DNA of 64,000 bases, from NCBI RefSeq assembly GCF_020379485.1, contig NC_063439.1, positions 15,629,188-15,693,187 of the forward strand, given 5' to 3'. Shown piece by piece: positions 45,500 through 58,296 of this stretch. Below the pieces are notes generated by a model. The model ran no database searches, was not told the origin of the DNA, and worked only from the letters and a program-made list of their open reading frames with translations. The stretch comes from Brassica napus. Lineage: Eukaryota > Streptophyta > Magnoliopsida > Brassicales > Brassicaceae. Position 1 is the stretch's first letter. Each line of letters starts with the position of its first letter. Position numbers and translations under genes: made by a program.

Positions 45500-46050
45500 A
45501 AATCGTTGGACTTGTGAGTCATATCAAGCAACGACTAGAGACCCTTCTTTTGGTGGACTTGTGAATCATATCAAGCACCAACTGAAGTCGGGAATATTGG
45601 AGGCCTTCTGCAACCTTCATGCAACCCTTCAATCCGCCAGTTCTCCATCGGAGTTCATATCCAAATCGAACCAGTAGAGTGATCCGTTCCTACAGTCTTT
45701 CATTAGCTGTAGGTCCAGATACTTGCTTGAGTTGATTCCATGTGTTTAGTGATCGATACTCTCAAGGTAAAGCCTACACCTTTTTATTTACATGCACTAA
45801 ATGAGGTCAGTAGAAGGGTTAGTCAAACATGATTAGTTAAGTTGCTGGATGAATGGAATTGGTTGCTAAGATAGGATATTGGATAGAAAGTACTTCTAAG
45901 TTAAGATTGATTTGATGTGGTTGAAATATTGTTGAGGTGATAATATTAAGTTCTTAAGTTATGTGAGTCCCAGTTGTTTCAAAAACACCTTTAAGAGAGA
46001 CTCCTCATTGTTTTTGCTTGAGGACAAACAAAATAGTAAGTCTGAGGTGT
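45500..46050 (+). other. 3' internal tail of a gypsy element before its LTR
   Basis: Contains a doubled motif TTGGACTTGTGAGTCATATC / GGTGGACTTGTGAATCATATC (about 45507 and 45551), then sequence ending GCTTGAGGACAAACAAAATAGTAAGTCTGAGGTGT directly before the LTR start TGATAAACC. That order, GAGGACAA..AAGTCTG then TGATAAA, is what I know from the 3' ends of Athila-type elements. The last purine-rich bases would be the polypurine tract. Confidence 0.6.
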
Positions 46051-47357
46051 TGATAAACCATGGATTTAACCCATTTTTAGCCATGGTATATAGGTGTTTT
46101 GAAATACATTATAGTTGTTTTGGAGTCTTTTTAGTATGTTTTCAGGTTTTAGAGTGATTTGGAGGAAAGTGGTGGTTTCGGTGCATCTGGACAGAAAATG
46201 ACAAAGGCCCAAAGTTGACCATCGACCATGACTATCGATCAATGGACGAAGGCAACAATCGATCGACACACACCTTGTGGTGTCGATCGATGGCAAAGCG
46301 CAAGGAAGCCAGATTGGGTTCCAGCCGACTTAAATCCCAAGTCCCACAAGTATTACAAGATTACACCTGACGAGTTTTAACCTAATATTTATGTGATATG
46401 CCATTATTCTAGGCAACACACGCTTTCATAATTTCTAGTTTTTATACAGCAAAATACTTAGAGTCTTAGGTTTGGAGAGAAGATCCAAAAACTCCTTCGG
46501 AGATTTGTGATTGGAACTCCAGTTTTTTTACTCTATTTTATTTTATGCAGTTTTCTTATCTTGTTGTTATGAACTGCTTAGCCATGTTTGAGTAGTTCAT
46601 CTTGTTAGATTTAGGGTTCATATATTCATGAGGGATTAGCCAAAAATATAGAATTGCTAGGTGTCAGGATATTAATCAACTAAACTGTTCTTAATGTCTA
46701 TGTTCTAGAGTACCTAACTAGGACTTTGCTTATAGACATTAGGGCGCATTCGGAAGTTTGGTTCTCTGTATGAAATAGTTTAGATTGTGCTAGTATTGCT
46801 AGAAACAAGCGGAAGCTGATTTAGTTTAACCTAGTGAACACGTCAAACCTGTGTGTAACGCTCCCTAGAAGGAACGTCAATCGACAACTCATTAGTTGCA
46901 TCGATAGACAGGCTGAAAGGTGTATCGATCGACACCCCATTGTTGGAATCGATTGAAAATTTTTCAGGACCAACAAGCGACAACTAAGGTCCTAGATCCC
47001 GCGCTAGATAGTCTAAATATACGAAAGTTGATCGACTATTCTTATTTGTTTGAGTTCTATAATGACCATATATGCTTAGTAGTCTATATCTCTATAATAC
47101 TGATTGTCCGAATAGAAAGCCTAAGTCTAACGTCTCCCATATCTGTCTTAAAACCCAATCAATCAATCGAACTATTACTTGTTCAACCCTACTAATTTAC
47201 ATTTAAACCATTCAACCTAGCTTAACTACATAACTATATAGATCTATTGTGTGTTTTAGTGTGTTTTAGTTCCCTATGAATTTGATCTCTAAGTACTACA
47301 ATTGAACCTCTTATTTGAGAGAGTAAATCACTCGTTAGAGTAATTTGAGTGATATCA
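46051..47357 (+). mobile_element. Complete gypsy-type LTR (1307 bp)
   Basis: Starts TGATAAACCATGG and ends GAGTGATATCA, giving TGATA...TATCA terminal inverts. It contains GATCGACAC motifs (46258-46300, 46925) like the spacer of the internal region. The following segment is a second LTR copy joined head to tail. Confidence 0.75.
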
Positions 47358-48472
47358 GATATATGGTTATTTTGGGGCATTTTGGAGCAAAAGCTAGAAG
47401 AAACTCGTAGCTTCCCATCAAACCAGTCCAGAGTCGACATTCAGAGTCAACCGTCAATCGACGGACAGCTCTTGTCGTCGATCGACATTGAAGCGCGCAA
47501 GGCCCGACTTGGTTCCCAGCCGACTAATGGCCCAAGTTCCAAACTATTTACAAGATTACCCCTGGCTGATTTGAACCTAATTTTTATATGCTCTGTCATT
47601 TTTTTGGGCAAGAGATGCTTTCATACTTTCTACTTTACATAGCAAAACATATCTAGGGTTTTCAGTAGTTTGGAGAGAAATTTCAAGACTCTTTCAGAGA
47701 TTTGTATTGGAACTCCATTCAATTTATGCAGTTTATTCAGATATTTGCTATGTTCTATTTTGCTATGTATGAGTAGTCATCCTTGTTATATTTAGGGATT
47801 AGAAGAAGTAAGGTTATGAGGGATTAGCCCAAAATATAGAAACGTTAAGGTGATAAGATTTTTTTTAATATGAATTGCTATTAATGCTTCTGTTCTAAAG
47901 TAGCTAACTAAAATCTTGAACTTAGGTTAATTAAGTGCAAGCGGAAGCATGATATTTTACCTGAATTAATTCTCCTGAGCTAGAAACAAGTAACATCTGA
48001 TCTAGTCAAACTAGTGAACCAATCGAACAGCTCAGTAACGCTTGACTAGGTAAACATCACGTGATGCTGGTCATGTCGATCGACGTTCGAACTATATCAA
48101 CAAGCAACGACTGAGATATAGACTTAGATCAATAGTATTTATTTGCACGCAAAAGCTGGAATATATTGTAATTAGAATTCATGTTTTAGGATTAAAACCC
48201 TAGGATATATATCACTATAATCCCAATTATCTGAAACCCTAAATCTATCTATTTCTCATAATTGTTTACAACCTCAAATCAATCTATCAACCGAACAATT
48301 GTCTTGTTCACTTCTGCTATTTAATGTTTTAATTGTTTGCCTAGCTTAATCATAAATTTGTTAGGATCTATTGTGTGCCTTAGCTCTTTGTGGATTTGAT
48401 CCCAAAGTACTACGACTGAACCTCTTATTTGAGATAGTAAAATTACTCCTTAGAATAATTTGAGTGATATCA
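47358..48472 (+). mobile_element. 5'-truncated second LTR copy (1115 bp)
   Basis: Corresponds to most of the LTR at 46051-47357, for example CCAGCCGACT..CCCAAGT, TACAAGATTAC and GAGGGATTAGCC, and ends with the same GAGTGATATCA at 48472. It lacks the first 150 or so bases. The two copies have diverged clearly, so they are not the freshly made pair of one element. Confidence 0.72.
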
Positions 48473-51400
48473 CTTTGCTTTATACGGGAGAAGAAGATAT
48501 TGGGCCGGAGATGAAGAGATTGACGCCGGATTAGAGTTGGAGAAGAAAAGATTCATGTCGGATTAGACTAGATTCCAGTCGCTCTTGTCGTCGTCCCACC
48601 GGGAGAGAGGTTCTCGTGTCGCCTTGCGAGAGAGGTTCTCGTGTCGCCTTGCGAGAAAGATTGTCGAAGATGAAGAAATTGACAAATTAGCGGTAGAGTA
48701 TTTGATTTGGGGATACCTAAATTTTTTAATTAGTTTAATAATTTTATGTATTTTAATATTTCATTATAGTTTTTTAATTTTATTATCGAAAGACATTATT
48801 GGGGTTTTGAAAATTATCAACTTAATGGGACAATTATAAGTTGAAATTAGCCTATTGGGACAATATATATATTTTTGATTAAAAACTATTTTCGCAAGAA
48901 AAAATACTTTTTGCATTTTGGGTCTCCGGGAATCAGAGCCAAGTCAGTTTCCAAGAAAATTTCTGCACCTGTCTACATTACGTTAAACTTTTAATGATTT
49001 TAAATAATGATTTTAAAAGTCTAACCTATACTTTCATGGAAATGCGCTTCAGCGCTTGCTTGACAAAATAATAAAGGAATTTACTGCATACATTAAATCT
49101 TAAAATCGATTTAAGTCTTCAACTACGTTGAAAACTAAAGTCTACATATATACCAAACTAGCTTGATACAAATAATCAGCTATTTGACCTCTTCGACCAA
49201 TTTGTCTAACGTTCATCACCTCGTGCATATGAATGTTTGAACATTTGATCATTTTAGTTATTGGTTTTGTCAACACCCTGAAGTTATTATTTCTTTCTTT
49301 TTTGTCCCCACTATTTTTTATATCAAGTACTAGATGATAATCTGCGTGTATGCGCGTGTGAGTTTTTATAATAATGTTTGCTTATTAAATGGTTTTAAAA
49401 TTTTGCAACACTACAATCTTTATCAATTATAAAATGACGAACAATTGTTGGTTTGTTAAATATATTATAGTTTAATTATTTTAAGACTTATATGAATAAA
49501 AAGAAATTAAGTTTTGCGGCTGACACAAATCACCAAAATCAAATAGCCAACATCGATTGTATAATGACGAACGGAAATTAAGTTTTCTGCTCTCGATTTG
49601 TTCACTATTGATTCTCCATAAGTGATTTTATTTTCTCCCTCTATAAAATTATATTTTCGTTCTAGTCTTTGTTTCATTGATATGAGTTAAATTTCTTTTT
49701 TAACTTTTTCTATGAATTCAGTGAATTACGTAAGTGTCAATTTAAAAAAAATGGACATCTCTAAAAATTAGTTTCATTCCAGATACATATCTAAAAATCA
49801 AAATTTTGAAAAAAAAATCACCGCCAAACTATATTAACATGTTAGTGTTCAAATCTAATATATCAAGCTGTTATAAAATATAAGTGCAGACTCGAAATAT
49901 AAATATGTGTCTAGTATATATTCACCAGCTCGGTCTAAAAATCATATAATTCTAGAACAACAAAACAAATTACTTATTTCACTAGTTCGGATAATATTTA
50001 AATCCGAACGGGTAATATCCGAACCCGAATGGATATCCGAAAATAACCATACTTAAGTATACTTAACCCAATATTTCTAGTTTACTTCTCTTATTTTATT
50101 CAAAATATTTATATTAATGATGCTTATTGCTCAAAATTAGATATAATAAATATAATTATGAACAAAATGATTTACTACTCACTTAAAATACATATCAAGC
50201 TTGTGTTTCTTGCATTAACAAAAATTGCATCAAAAATTTCAAAACAACAACTAAATTAGTGTTTTTCTATTTTTAAAGTTTTATCTCCAAACCTATTAAT
50301 AGTTTAATCTTTTAAAATTAAGAAAACCAGTTAAGTTAAAATATATTTTAAATACAAAAAAACTTAAACAATGAATAACTTATTTTTTTTTTTTTCAAAA
50401 TTTAAATATCTAAACCCAACCCAAAATATCTGAACCCGAACATAAATACCTGAACCCAACTTGAACTGTAGATATACTCGAACTGGTTCTATACTTTTAT
50501 ACTGAAATATCCGATACGAATCCAAACGTGTATCAGAACGCCACCCGTATGATATATGTTCATTTGTATCTTGCTTGAACAAAAAAAAGTCAAACCATTG
50601 ATCACAAAATTTTCAATGTGTGATTTTTACCATTTTTTGTAATTTATAGTCGTTTTTAAAAATTCAAAATATAACATATAAGAATTTTTTTTATTTTATT
50701 ATTATATGCTTAATGTGATGTTTTTAATTTCTTTTAATAGTATAAAATTAAACAAAAAAGAGAGAGGTTAGAAAAATTGTTATCAAATATGTATTGTCAT
50801 ATATATGTTAACCATATTAGGTAATTTCGTAGATATTATTTAAGGGAAGAAAACATATTCTTTTATATGCTACTAATTAATTTGATAGTTAGTTTAATAA
50901 AAAGTATAGTATATATTTATATGGACTAACTTATTTTTCTAACAATTCTAAGAATCATTTTCGTGATGACACGTGGCTACAAAAACATGTTGTAATGCTC
51001 CACGATTAATATATAAAGGATTTTATCGGTAGATGAATATCTGAACCTTGTAAAGACATTGAAATCATGATTGTTTTAAATTCATCGAGATTTAAAGGGC
51101 TATTTGTAACGTAGCGGAAGCAATGTTTACAAGAGCTCAACAAAGGGATTATATAATCTTCACTAGTGACGTGCAAATTCAACTAATGGATTCTAGGAAT
51201 CCTCTATTGGGACCTTTTTTATTTGACGAATCCAATCGGATCAATACAAAGGATACAAAAAAAATTTCAAAAGTTTGAGCTATGTATTAATCAAATCAAA
51301 ACTGAATACAATTTTAGGTTTCAACGCCTATTAATAATAAATCTTGAAATATTGAAAAATCATAATCTTAATTAAAATAGAAAAACCACTAAAATATGAA

Positions 51401-54400
51401 AAATACAAATTAAAGTTTTTATCTATATAAACTAATAAATAATCAAAATATTTGAAATATTTCAAAATATCTCGCTGCATTAGATCTCGTCGATTAAAAA
51501 AATGTATCCTCGATTCTTTAATAGGGTTCTTGCCAACAAATAGATATTTTGGAACCTTTATTCATATTTGTTTTTTTGCACAATATATGCATCCAACTGT
51601 TTTCATCCTATTTTGACATGAATCATATTAACAATAGGATTTTGCATAAAATCTTCCAAAATAAAAATTCGCTCTGTTTTTCCGCATTATAAAAATTATA
51701 TTCTTCATATACATCATAGATTGGATCTCCACAAATATATTTGTAGATTTCATCATCTTCGTAAAAGTTGTAGATTGGATCACCATAAATCTCTTTCTAT
51801 AGATCTCATGATCTTCTTTTTTGTGGACAAAATGACTTTTTCCACAAAAGAATAAGATTACAACTGCTAATCAACATTGTATCTAGAATTGTTCTTCGTT
51901 TGAAAAATCAAAGACAAGCAGCTTCAATAATAACTGGCGTAAAGAAAACAACGATAAACAACTCAACTAAATGAATAGATAATCCTCATTTGGGACCTGC
52001 AAGGTCAACCAAACAAATCTATGGAACCTCGCTGAGGACATTTTTCTTAATTGATGAATCTAATCAAATTAATATAAAAGATAGCGAATACTCTTCCCTT
52101 AAAAAACCAAAACTCTTTATTAACAAATCAAAACTCAATACAACTTTAGGGTTGAATGCTATTTATAATAAATGTTAAATATTAAAAATTCTTGATCTTA
52201 GTTAAAATAAAAAATCACTAAAATTTTAAAAAATCCAAATAAAAATAATTATCTCCATAAACTAATAAATAATCAAGGTAATATCTCGCTGCATCAATTT
52301 GGAAATTTATTTTTAAACACCGAACCCATTCTTCCTTAAATCAATAGCATATTAGTGAAACTAATTACAACCCATTTTGATAGTTTATTTGTGTCCAGTC
52401 TTGGGTATATGTTTGCAACACCGATCCCACCCTTCTCCTCATTTCAATTTATGCTTATAAAATGTCTTAATTTTTACTCTCTTATGTATATTTTTTGTTG
52501 TCGTTTTTTGACATAAAAAGACTTAGACTAATCAGAATATTTATAAAACTTGACATGCAAATAGTTTTATTTCATTCTAATTACCCGAAATTATCTGCCG
52601 TAAAATTATAAATCTAAAACTGTAGTTACAATAAACATAAGAAAATACACATATTTCTTAAATTTTTAAAGATTATCATATACTCTTAAAAGATAAGGTA
52701 TTAAATTTAAAATACTGGTATCAAATTTTTTATTTTAAAAATAAAATTAGTTTTTTTTCCATCAACTGTATTTTTATTAAAGAAAAGTCCAATGAAATAT
52801 TACAGGATAATGTTAAAAATCAAATTGCACCCATTTACATTTATTATTAAGCCCAAGCCCAAAGTAAAAAAAAAAACTAATCTAATAACCAGCTACCATC
52901 AGAACACCCCGCCTTCTGCATCCGCCACGTGTCCCACTACTTGTCTCCTTGATAACACGCATCAACAGTTATAACTTCTAGAGAATAATATATTTGGAGA
53001 CGACGGAGACAGCTCATCCACGGTGTTCTCATCCACTTTCCTCTTTCACCTCTACGGATGCCTTATTCAAGCCATCCAACATCTTCAGATTATAGACTTA
53101 AGATTGCTCCAATTGGTACATACTAGGAAACTTTGTCGGACTGCTCCAATGAATATGCCTACTCCACTGACTCCCTTCTGGACCAATTCAAGATTTACCT
53201 TTCATCATTCTCTTCCTTTCCAACAGGAAAACTTTACCCATATGCCAAATACCACCTATAGAAAAGGTAAAAACTAACTTCCAAAGAAAGGCGTCGAAAG
53301 CATATCCTCCAATGAAGATAACTTGATTCAATCTAAACAGAATTTAATCAACTCCTACGAAAGAAACTAACGATAGAAGTTTCGTCTATATTAACAAACA
53401 AAACTTTATTAAACAATCCCAAGAACAGAGGTAGAATAAGACCATTAAGGAAAACTGTCTTGAGTCACTAACACTTCAAAATCGGCTTAACTGAAAAAAT
53501 ATTCCGTTATCGGAAAAGAATATTCACCGAGCGAAAGTAAAAATTTACAACAAAAGACTAAAGATATTTCTCTTCCTCTCTATTCAAACTCTATATTTTG
53601 AAAGATTTGTGTTTGGTAAGAAGTATAGAGTTTTTGAGAGAGAAGCCTCTCTGTAGAGAGGAGAGAGAAGCTAAAAAATAAAATTAGCTTATTGATGACT
53701 ATCCAATTTAGACATGTTCCTTCCGATAATTTTAATAACATTTCAATCTATTTTTTGTCAGCAATAACATTTCAATATTATTAATATACAAGGATAAGAC
53801 ATGCGTCTTGCGCATGGTGAGTTATTTGTATATATTATCGATAATTTTTTTATATATTTGATCATTTTATTTATACATACACAATGTTTTTTTATTGTTA
53901 TTATATAATTTCTTTCCGATGGACCGGGTCAATTTTTATTAACAATTGTGGAACTAAACTATAATTAATATATCATTGATTGATCGGATTGGACATTAAG
54001 CAAATTATGACACAAAAATCTTATTTTTTTCCATCGAACACATTCTTAAAAAAGTGAAATTTCCATAGTTGAATTATTTGACTTTATATTCCATATGGTT
54101 TTGAAAAGTTTCAGATCAACCATCGAATTGATACATATCATTTTAATGCTTTTAGTCGTATGCTTAAGGAAAACTTACATTTTTGTAATTTAAAGTCATT
54201 TAAAAAAATAAAAATATAACATATAAGAAAAAATCTAACATATAAAAAAAATAACATATAAGGTTTTTTCATTTTTGTAATTTAAAAATTTTTTATAACA
54301 TATAAGGTTTACTCATTTTTGTAATTTAAAGTCATTTTAAAAAATTTAAAATATAACATATAAGAAAAAAATCTAATTTTTTTTATTATATGGTTAATGT

Positions 54401-54684
54401 GATTGTTTAATTTTTCAATAATATAAAATTAAACAAAAATAAAAAAAGATGCAAAGATTGTTATCAAATCTTTACTTTTCATAGTCATTAATTGTCATAT
54501 ATATGATAATCATATTAGGTAATTTTGTAGCTTTTATTTAAGGAAAGAATACACACTTGTTATGTTTGGGGTTAATATAATGTTTCCTATTAATTAAATT
54601 TGGACCAATATTTTTTTCAATTGATTCTTAAGCTGTCATGTAATCTAAATTTACATCTTAATTGAATAACACCTAAGCAATGCC
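48473..54684. other. AT-rich intergenic DNA with repeat fragments, no gene
   Basis: No supported gene on either strand. Seen in it: a 26-bp doubled GGTTCTCGTGTCGCCTTGCG unit (about 48608-48660); Helitron-like GC motifs (CTGCGTGTATGCGCGTGTGA at about 49342, GCGTCTTGCGCATGG near 53802); TATCCGAACCCGAA-type repeats (about 49990-50040 and 50405-50530); two related AT-rich tails at about 50600-50960 and 54180-54600; and a diverged direct repeat listed separately. A slightly GC-richer stretch at 52880-53280 has no exon support. Confidence 0.55.
51110..52300 (+). repeat. Diverged direct repeat, units of about 350 bp
   Basis: 51190-51475 and 51980-52295 share the order of blocks GGGACCT, GA(C/T)GAATC(C/T)AATC, AAATCAAAACT(G/C)AATACAA, TTTAGG(T/G)TT, ATAATAAAT, ACCACTAAAAT/TCACTAAAAT, CATAAACTAATAAATAATCAA-like text and TATCTCGCTGCAT. 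The copies are clearly related but many substitutions and indels separate them. Family unknown. Confidence 0.6.
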
Positions 54685-55417
54685 TATTTTTAAGGGGTTT
54701 TTGCCAAAACTAACCTACAACTTGATTTTAATCCCAAACCTATACCCAAACTTGAATCAAATGCAAAACTAACCTAAAAGCCTAGTGAAATTACAGCTCA
54801 GTCCCTTGTGACCAAACAAAAAAAACAGAAGCCATTTTTACGAATATAGCCCCAGTAAATCGCCTGAGTCGTCTGAGATGTTGGAAGTCGTCTGGACGAC
54901 TGGAGTGTAAGTCGTCTGGTACCAGTTTATTTTAAAAATAATTTATAAATCTTGTAAAAAAATATTTTGATGCGTAAAAAATAAAAATCAAGTAATTATA
55001 AACAGTTTTAACTGATATAAATTAAGATATGATAAAATTGATTTGTTTTGAAGATAGATGAGTGGAAGTAGTGAATCATGAAATACTTTGGTTTAGGAGT
55101 TTGGCAAACATATGTTGTAGTATTGTATGTATTGTTAGGGTTAGATTTTGGAAAACTAAAATGTTTTTTTCAAAAATTAGTTTTCACCTATATGTGTTTA
55201 TTTCTGTGTATAGTAAACACTTTTCAAGTTTGATTTGGTTTTATGAAGTGTTTAATTAGATAATTAAGTTTAGGGGTTATGTTTAGGGTGTGGACGACTT
55301 ATATTTCAGTCGTCTGTTGAATAATTTATCTGGACGACGTATATTTCAGTCATCCACATCGTACCGAACCTTATATTTTACCAATGTACGTTTTAACCTA
55401 ACCGGATCATTTTACTC

Positions 55418-55698
55418 GGACGACTTACATTTCAGTCGTCTGGTGAAGAAATTAAAACAGACGACTTACATGTAAGTCGTCCAAATATTCCCGCCTAAAA
55501 TTTTTTAAAAAAATTATTTTCCCGCTTAAATAATTTAAACCAGACGACTTACTTGTAAGTCGTCTGGAAAGTCTTCAATTTTAGTTTCCCGCTAAAAATA
55601 TTTAATTTCCCGCTAAAAATATTAAACTCTTCTGGACGACTTACATGTAAGTCGTCTGTTTTAATTTCTTCACCAGACGACTGAAATGTAAGTCGTCC
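55418..55698. repeat. Foldback with arms of about 65 nt
   Basis: GGACGACTTACATTTCAGTC...CAGACGACTTACATGTAAGTC at 55418-55483 is the near-perfect inverse of 55633-55698. The central part (about 55540-55565) is itself a palindrome, GACGACTTACTTGTAAGTCG. Each arm also contains a short palindrome. Confidence 0.85.
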
Positions 55699-55823
55699 AG
55701 GAAGTCGTCTGAGTCAAAAATATTTAACCTAATTGGATTTTTTGTCTCCCTATATAAAGAAAAATTTATACATTCTCTCTCTTCCTCTCAAATGGCTGCA
55801 ACAAAAATGTAATGTTCATCATT

Positions 55824-56930
55824 CTAAAACTCTCCAACCTCTCTCTAATCTCTTTGACTTGAAAACACCAAACTTTATATGAATTTTTCAGTTTTGTCTC
55901 ATGTATTTCTTATTAATCTATCTCTTTTACAGGTTTTTAATCAAATGGTACTCATCTTCCACTAATTTAGAGGTAGATCTATTAATTTTAGATATGTATT
56001 TTTGTGTGTTCTATAAATGTAGATTTATCTAATCTTTCACTCATTTTCTCTATTTTTAAGTCATTTGAACGTTTTTGGATATGCAAGTTTTTCAGATCTG
56101 GATTTGATGTGCAGGTTTTTCAGATCTGGAAGACTTCTGGGACGACTTACCTCTTAGTCGTCTGGAAGTCGTCTGGAAGTCGTCTGGACTTCTTGGAAGT
56201 CTTCTGACAAAGTCGTCTGGACTTCCAGGAAGTCGTCTGGACTTCCAGGAAGTCGTCTGGACTTCTAGGAAGTCGTTTGGACTTCTAGGAAGTCGTCTGG
56301 ATTTTTCTGAGCGTTTTGGTAAGTTCTTATGTCTGAATTTTCTTCATTTGGTAACTTCTTGTTGTATAAAGTTCTTATTTTTTCCCAAACTAAAACTCTC
56401 CAAACCCACTCTAATCTCTTTGACTTGAAAACACCAAACTTTATTTGAATTTTTCAATTTTGTCTCATGTCTTTCTTACTAATCTATTTTTTTTTCAGGT
56501 TTTTAATTAGATGGTACTCATCTTCCACTAATTTAAAGGTAGATCTATTATTTTTAGATATGTATTTTTGTGTGTTCTGTAAAGGTAGATTTATCTAATC
56601 TTCCACTCATTTTTTTCTGTTTTTAAGCCATTTAAACGTTTTTGAATATGCAGGTTTTTCAGATCTGGATTTAATATGCAGGTTTTTCAGATCTGGAAGA
56701 CTTCTGGGACGACTTACTTTTTAGTCGTCTGGAAGTCGTCTAGAAGTCGTCTGGACTTCCTAAAAGTCATCTGGACTTCCTGTAAAGTCGTCTGGAAGTC
56801 GTCTGAACTTCCTAAAAGTCTTCTGACAAAGTCGTCTGAACTTCCTGGAAGTCGTCTGAACTTCCTGGAAGTCGTCTGGACTTCTTAGAAGTCGTCTGGA
56901 CTTCTTAAAAGTCGTCTGGTCTTGTCTACT
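55824..56930 (+). repeat. 566-bp internal tandem duplication in the MULE
   Basis: The block beginning CTAAAACTCTCCAA at 55824 recurs at 56390 with the same order of parts: TCTTTGACTTGAAAACACCA, CAGGTTTTTAAT, GGTACTCATCTTCCACTAAT, GTAGATCTATTA, TTTTTCAGATCTGGAAGACTT, then an array of AGTCGTCTGGACTTC units. Conserved acceptor- and donor-like sites (CAG|GTTTTTAAT, AG|GTAGAT) suggest that it derives from a gene-like region with introns. Copies are roughly 90 percent alike by eye. Confidence 0.8.
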
Positions 56931-57511
56931 CAAGTGGAATCCAAGCTTATCTTTGTAGATGAATGATCTATAATAGTTTTGTTTGTGGTCTGTTTTGTGA
57001 ATTGCATGTATACTCTTTTAGTTGTGAATTTTTTGTAAAATCAGTAGTAATGTTTTCCAAGATGTATTAAATGTGCTAACAATGTGTTTACACATTTACA
57101 TATCAATGAAATAATAGACTTCAGTAGCATTTTTCTTATCTTTGGATCTCTCATATGCAATAATAAACTCCAATGGCCTTTTTCTCATCTTAATAAACAA
57201 GAATGTTGGTAGCTTCATATTGATACAACATTTTAAGAAGCATTTTAACCCTTTTTCCAACTCATAACAATAGTCATCATTATTGTCTATAAGTTTATCA
57301 TATTTTTTATAAGTTTGCATTGAAAAACTTAGTCAAATTTAGTAAAACTAAGGGAGAGAACATATTTTGTAAATATGAGTTTTACATATCTTGAAGTTAC
57401 TTATCACTCTTAAAAATACAAGTTATTCAAAAACTAACGTAGAAGACTTAAAAACTAGTGGAGAAGACGCGGACGACTTCAATCTAAGTTGTCTAGACGA
57501 CTAAACTATAT

Positions 57512-58296
57512 GTCGTCTGGTCAACGCAGAGGTTATTTTTGCAATTGACTTTGAAATCTGTTATTTCGGACGACTGAAAGTTAAGTCGTCTACTATTGTT
57601 TGGTTAAAAAAAACTCCAAAAAGCTAGACGACTTACATTTCAGTCGTCAGAGGTTAGTTTTGCATTTGACTAGATTATTTCAGAAGTTTTACTTTTTGGA
57701 CGACTTACATTTCAGTCGTCTAGTGAAAATTAAAATAATAATATCTTTTTAAAAGTAGACGACTTACAGTTAAGTCGTCATAGGTTAGTTTTGCAATTGA
57801 AAAAAAAAACTTCAAGATTTAATTATATACAGACGACTTATAATTCAGTCGTCCACGAGACGACTGAAATGTAAGTCGTCCAGGATTTACGAGGTTTGAC
57901 CAGAATCTCGGAAAAAAATCCTGGACGACTTACAATTAAGTCGTTTGGTGGACGACTGAATTATAAGTCGTCTGTGTATAATTAAATCTTGAAGTTTTTT
58001 TTTCAATTGCAAAACTAACCTATGACTACTTAATTGTAAGTCGTTTACTTTAAAAAAAATATTATTATTTTAATTTTCGCCAGACGACTGAAATGTAAGT
58101 CGTCTGGGGAAGTCAAACTTCTGAAATTATCCAGTCAAATGCAAAACTAACCTATGACGACTGAAATGTAAGTCGTCTAGGTTCTTTGGAATTTTTTTTG
58201 AAACCAAACAATAGTAGACGACTTAACTTTCAGTCGTCTCAGGTTACAGATTTCAAAGTCAATTGCAAAAATAACCTCTGCGTTGACCAGACGACT
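57512..58296. repeat. Large foldback, arms of about 385 nt
   Basis: 57512-57890 (starting GTCGTCTGGTCAACGCAGAG) is the near-perfect inverse of 57918-58296 (ending CTCTGCGTTGACCAGACGAC), with a loop of about 25 nt around 57892-57916. Each arm carries several GACGACTTA...TCAGTCGTC palindromes and CAAAACTAACCT blocks like those of the TIRs. Transcription through it would give a long hairpin RNA. Confidence 0.88.

Noticed and set aside
55062..55475. Short plus-strand frames in the palindrome element
   Set aside because: Composition follows the repeats and AT-rich spacer; no consistent frame across the two internal duplicates.
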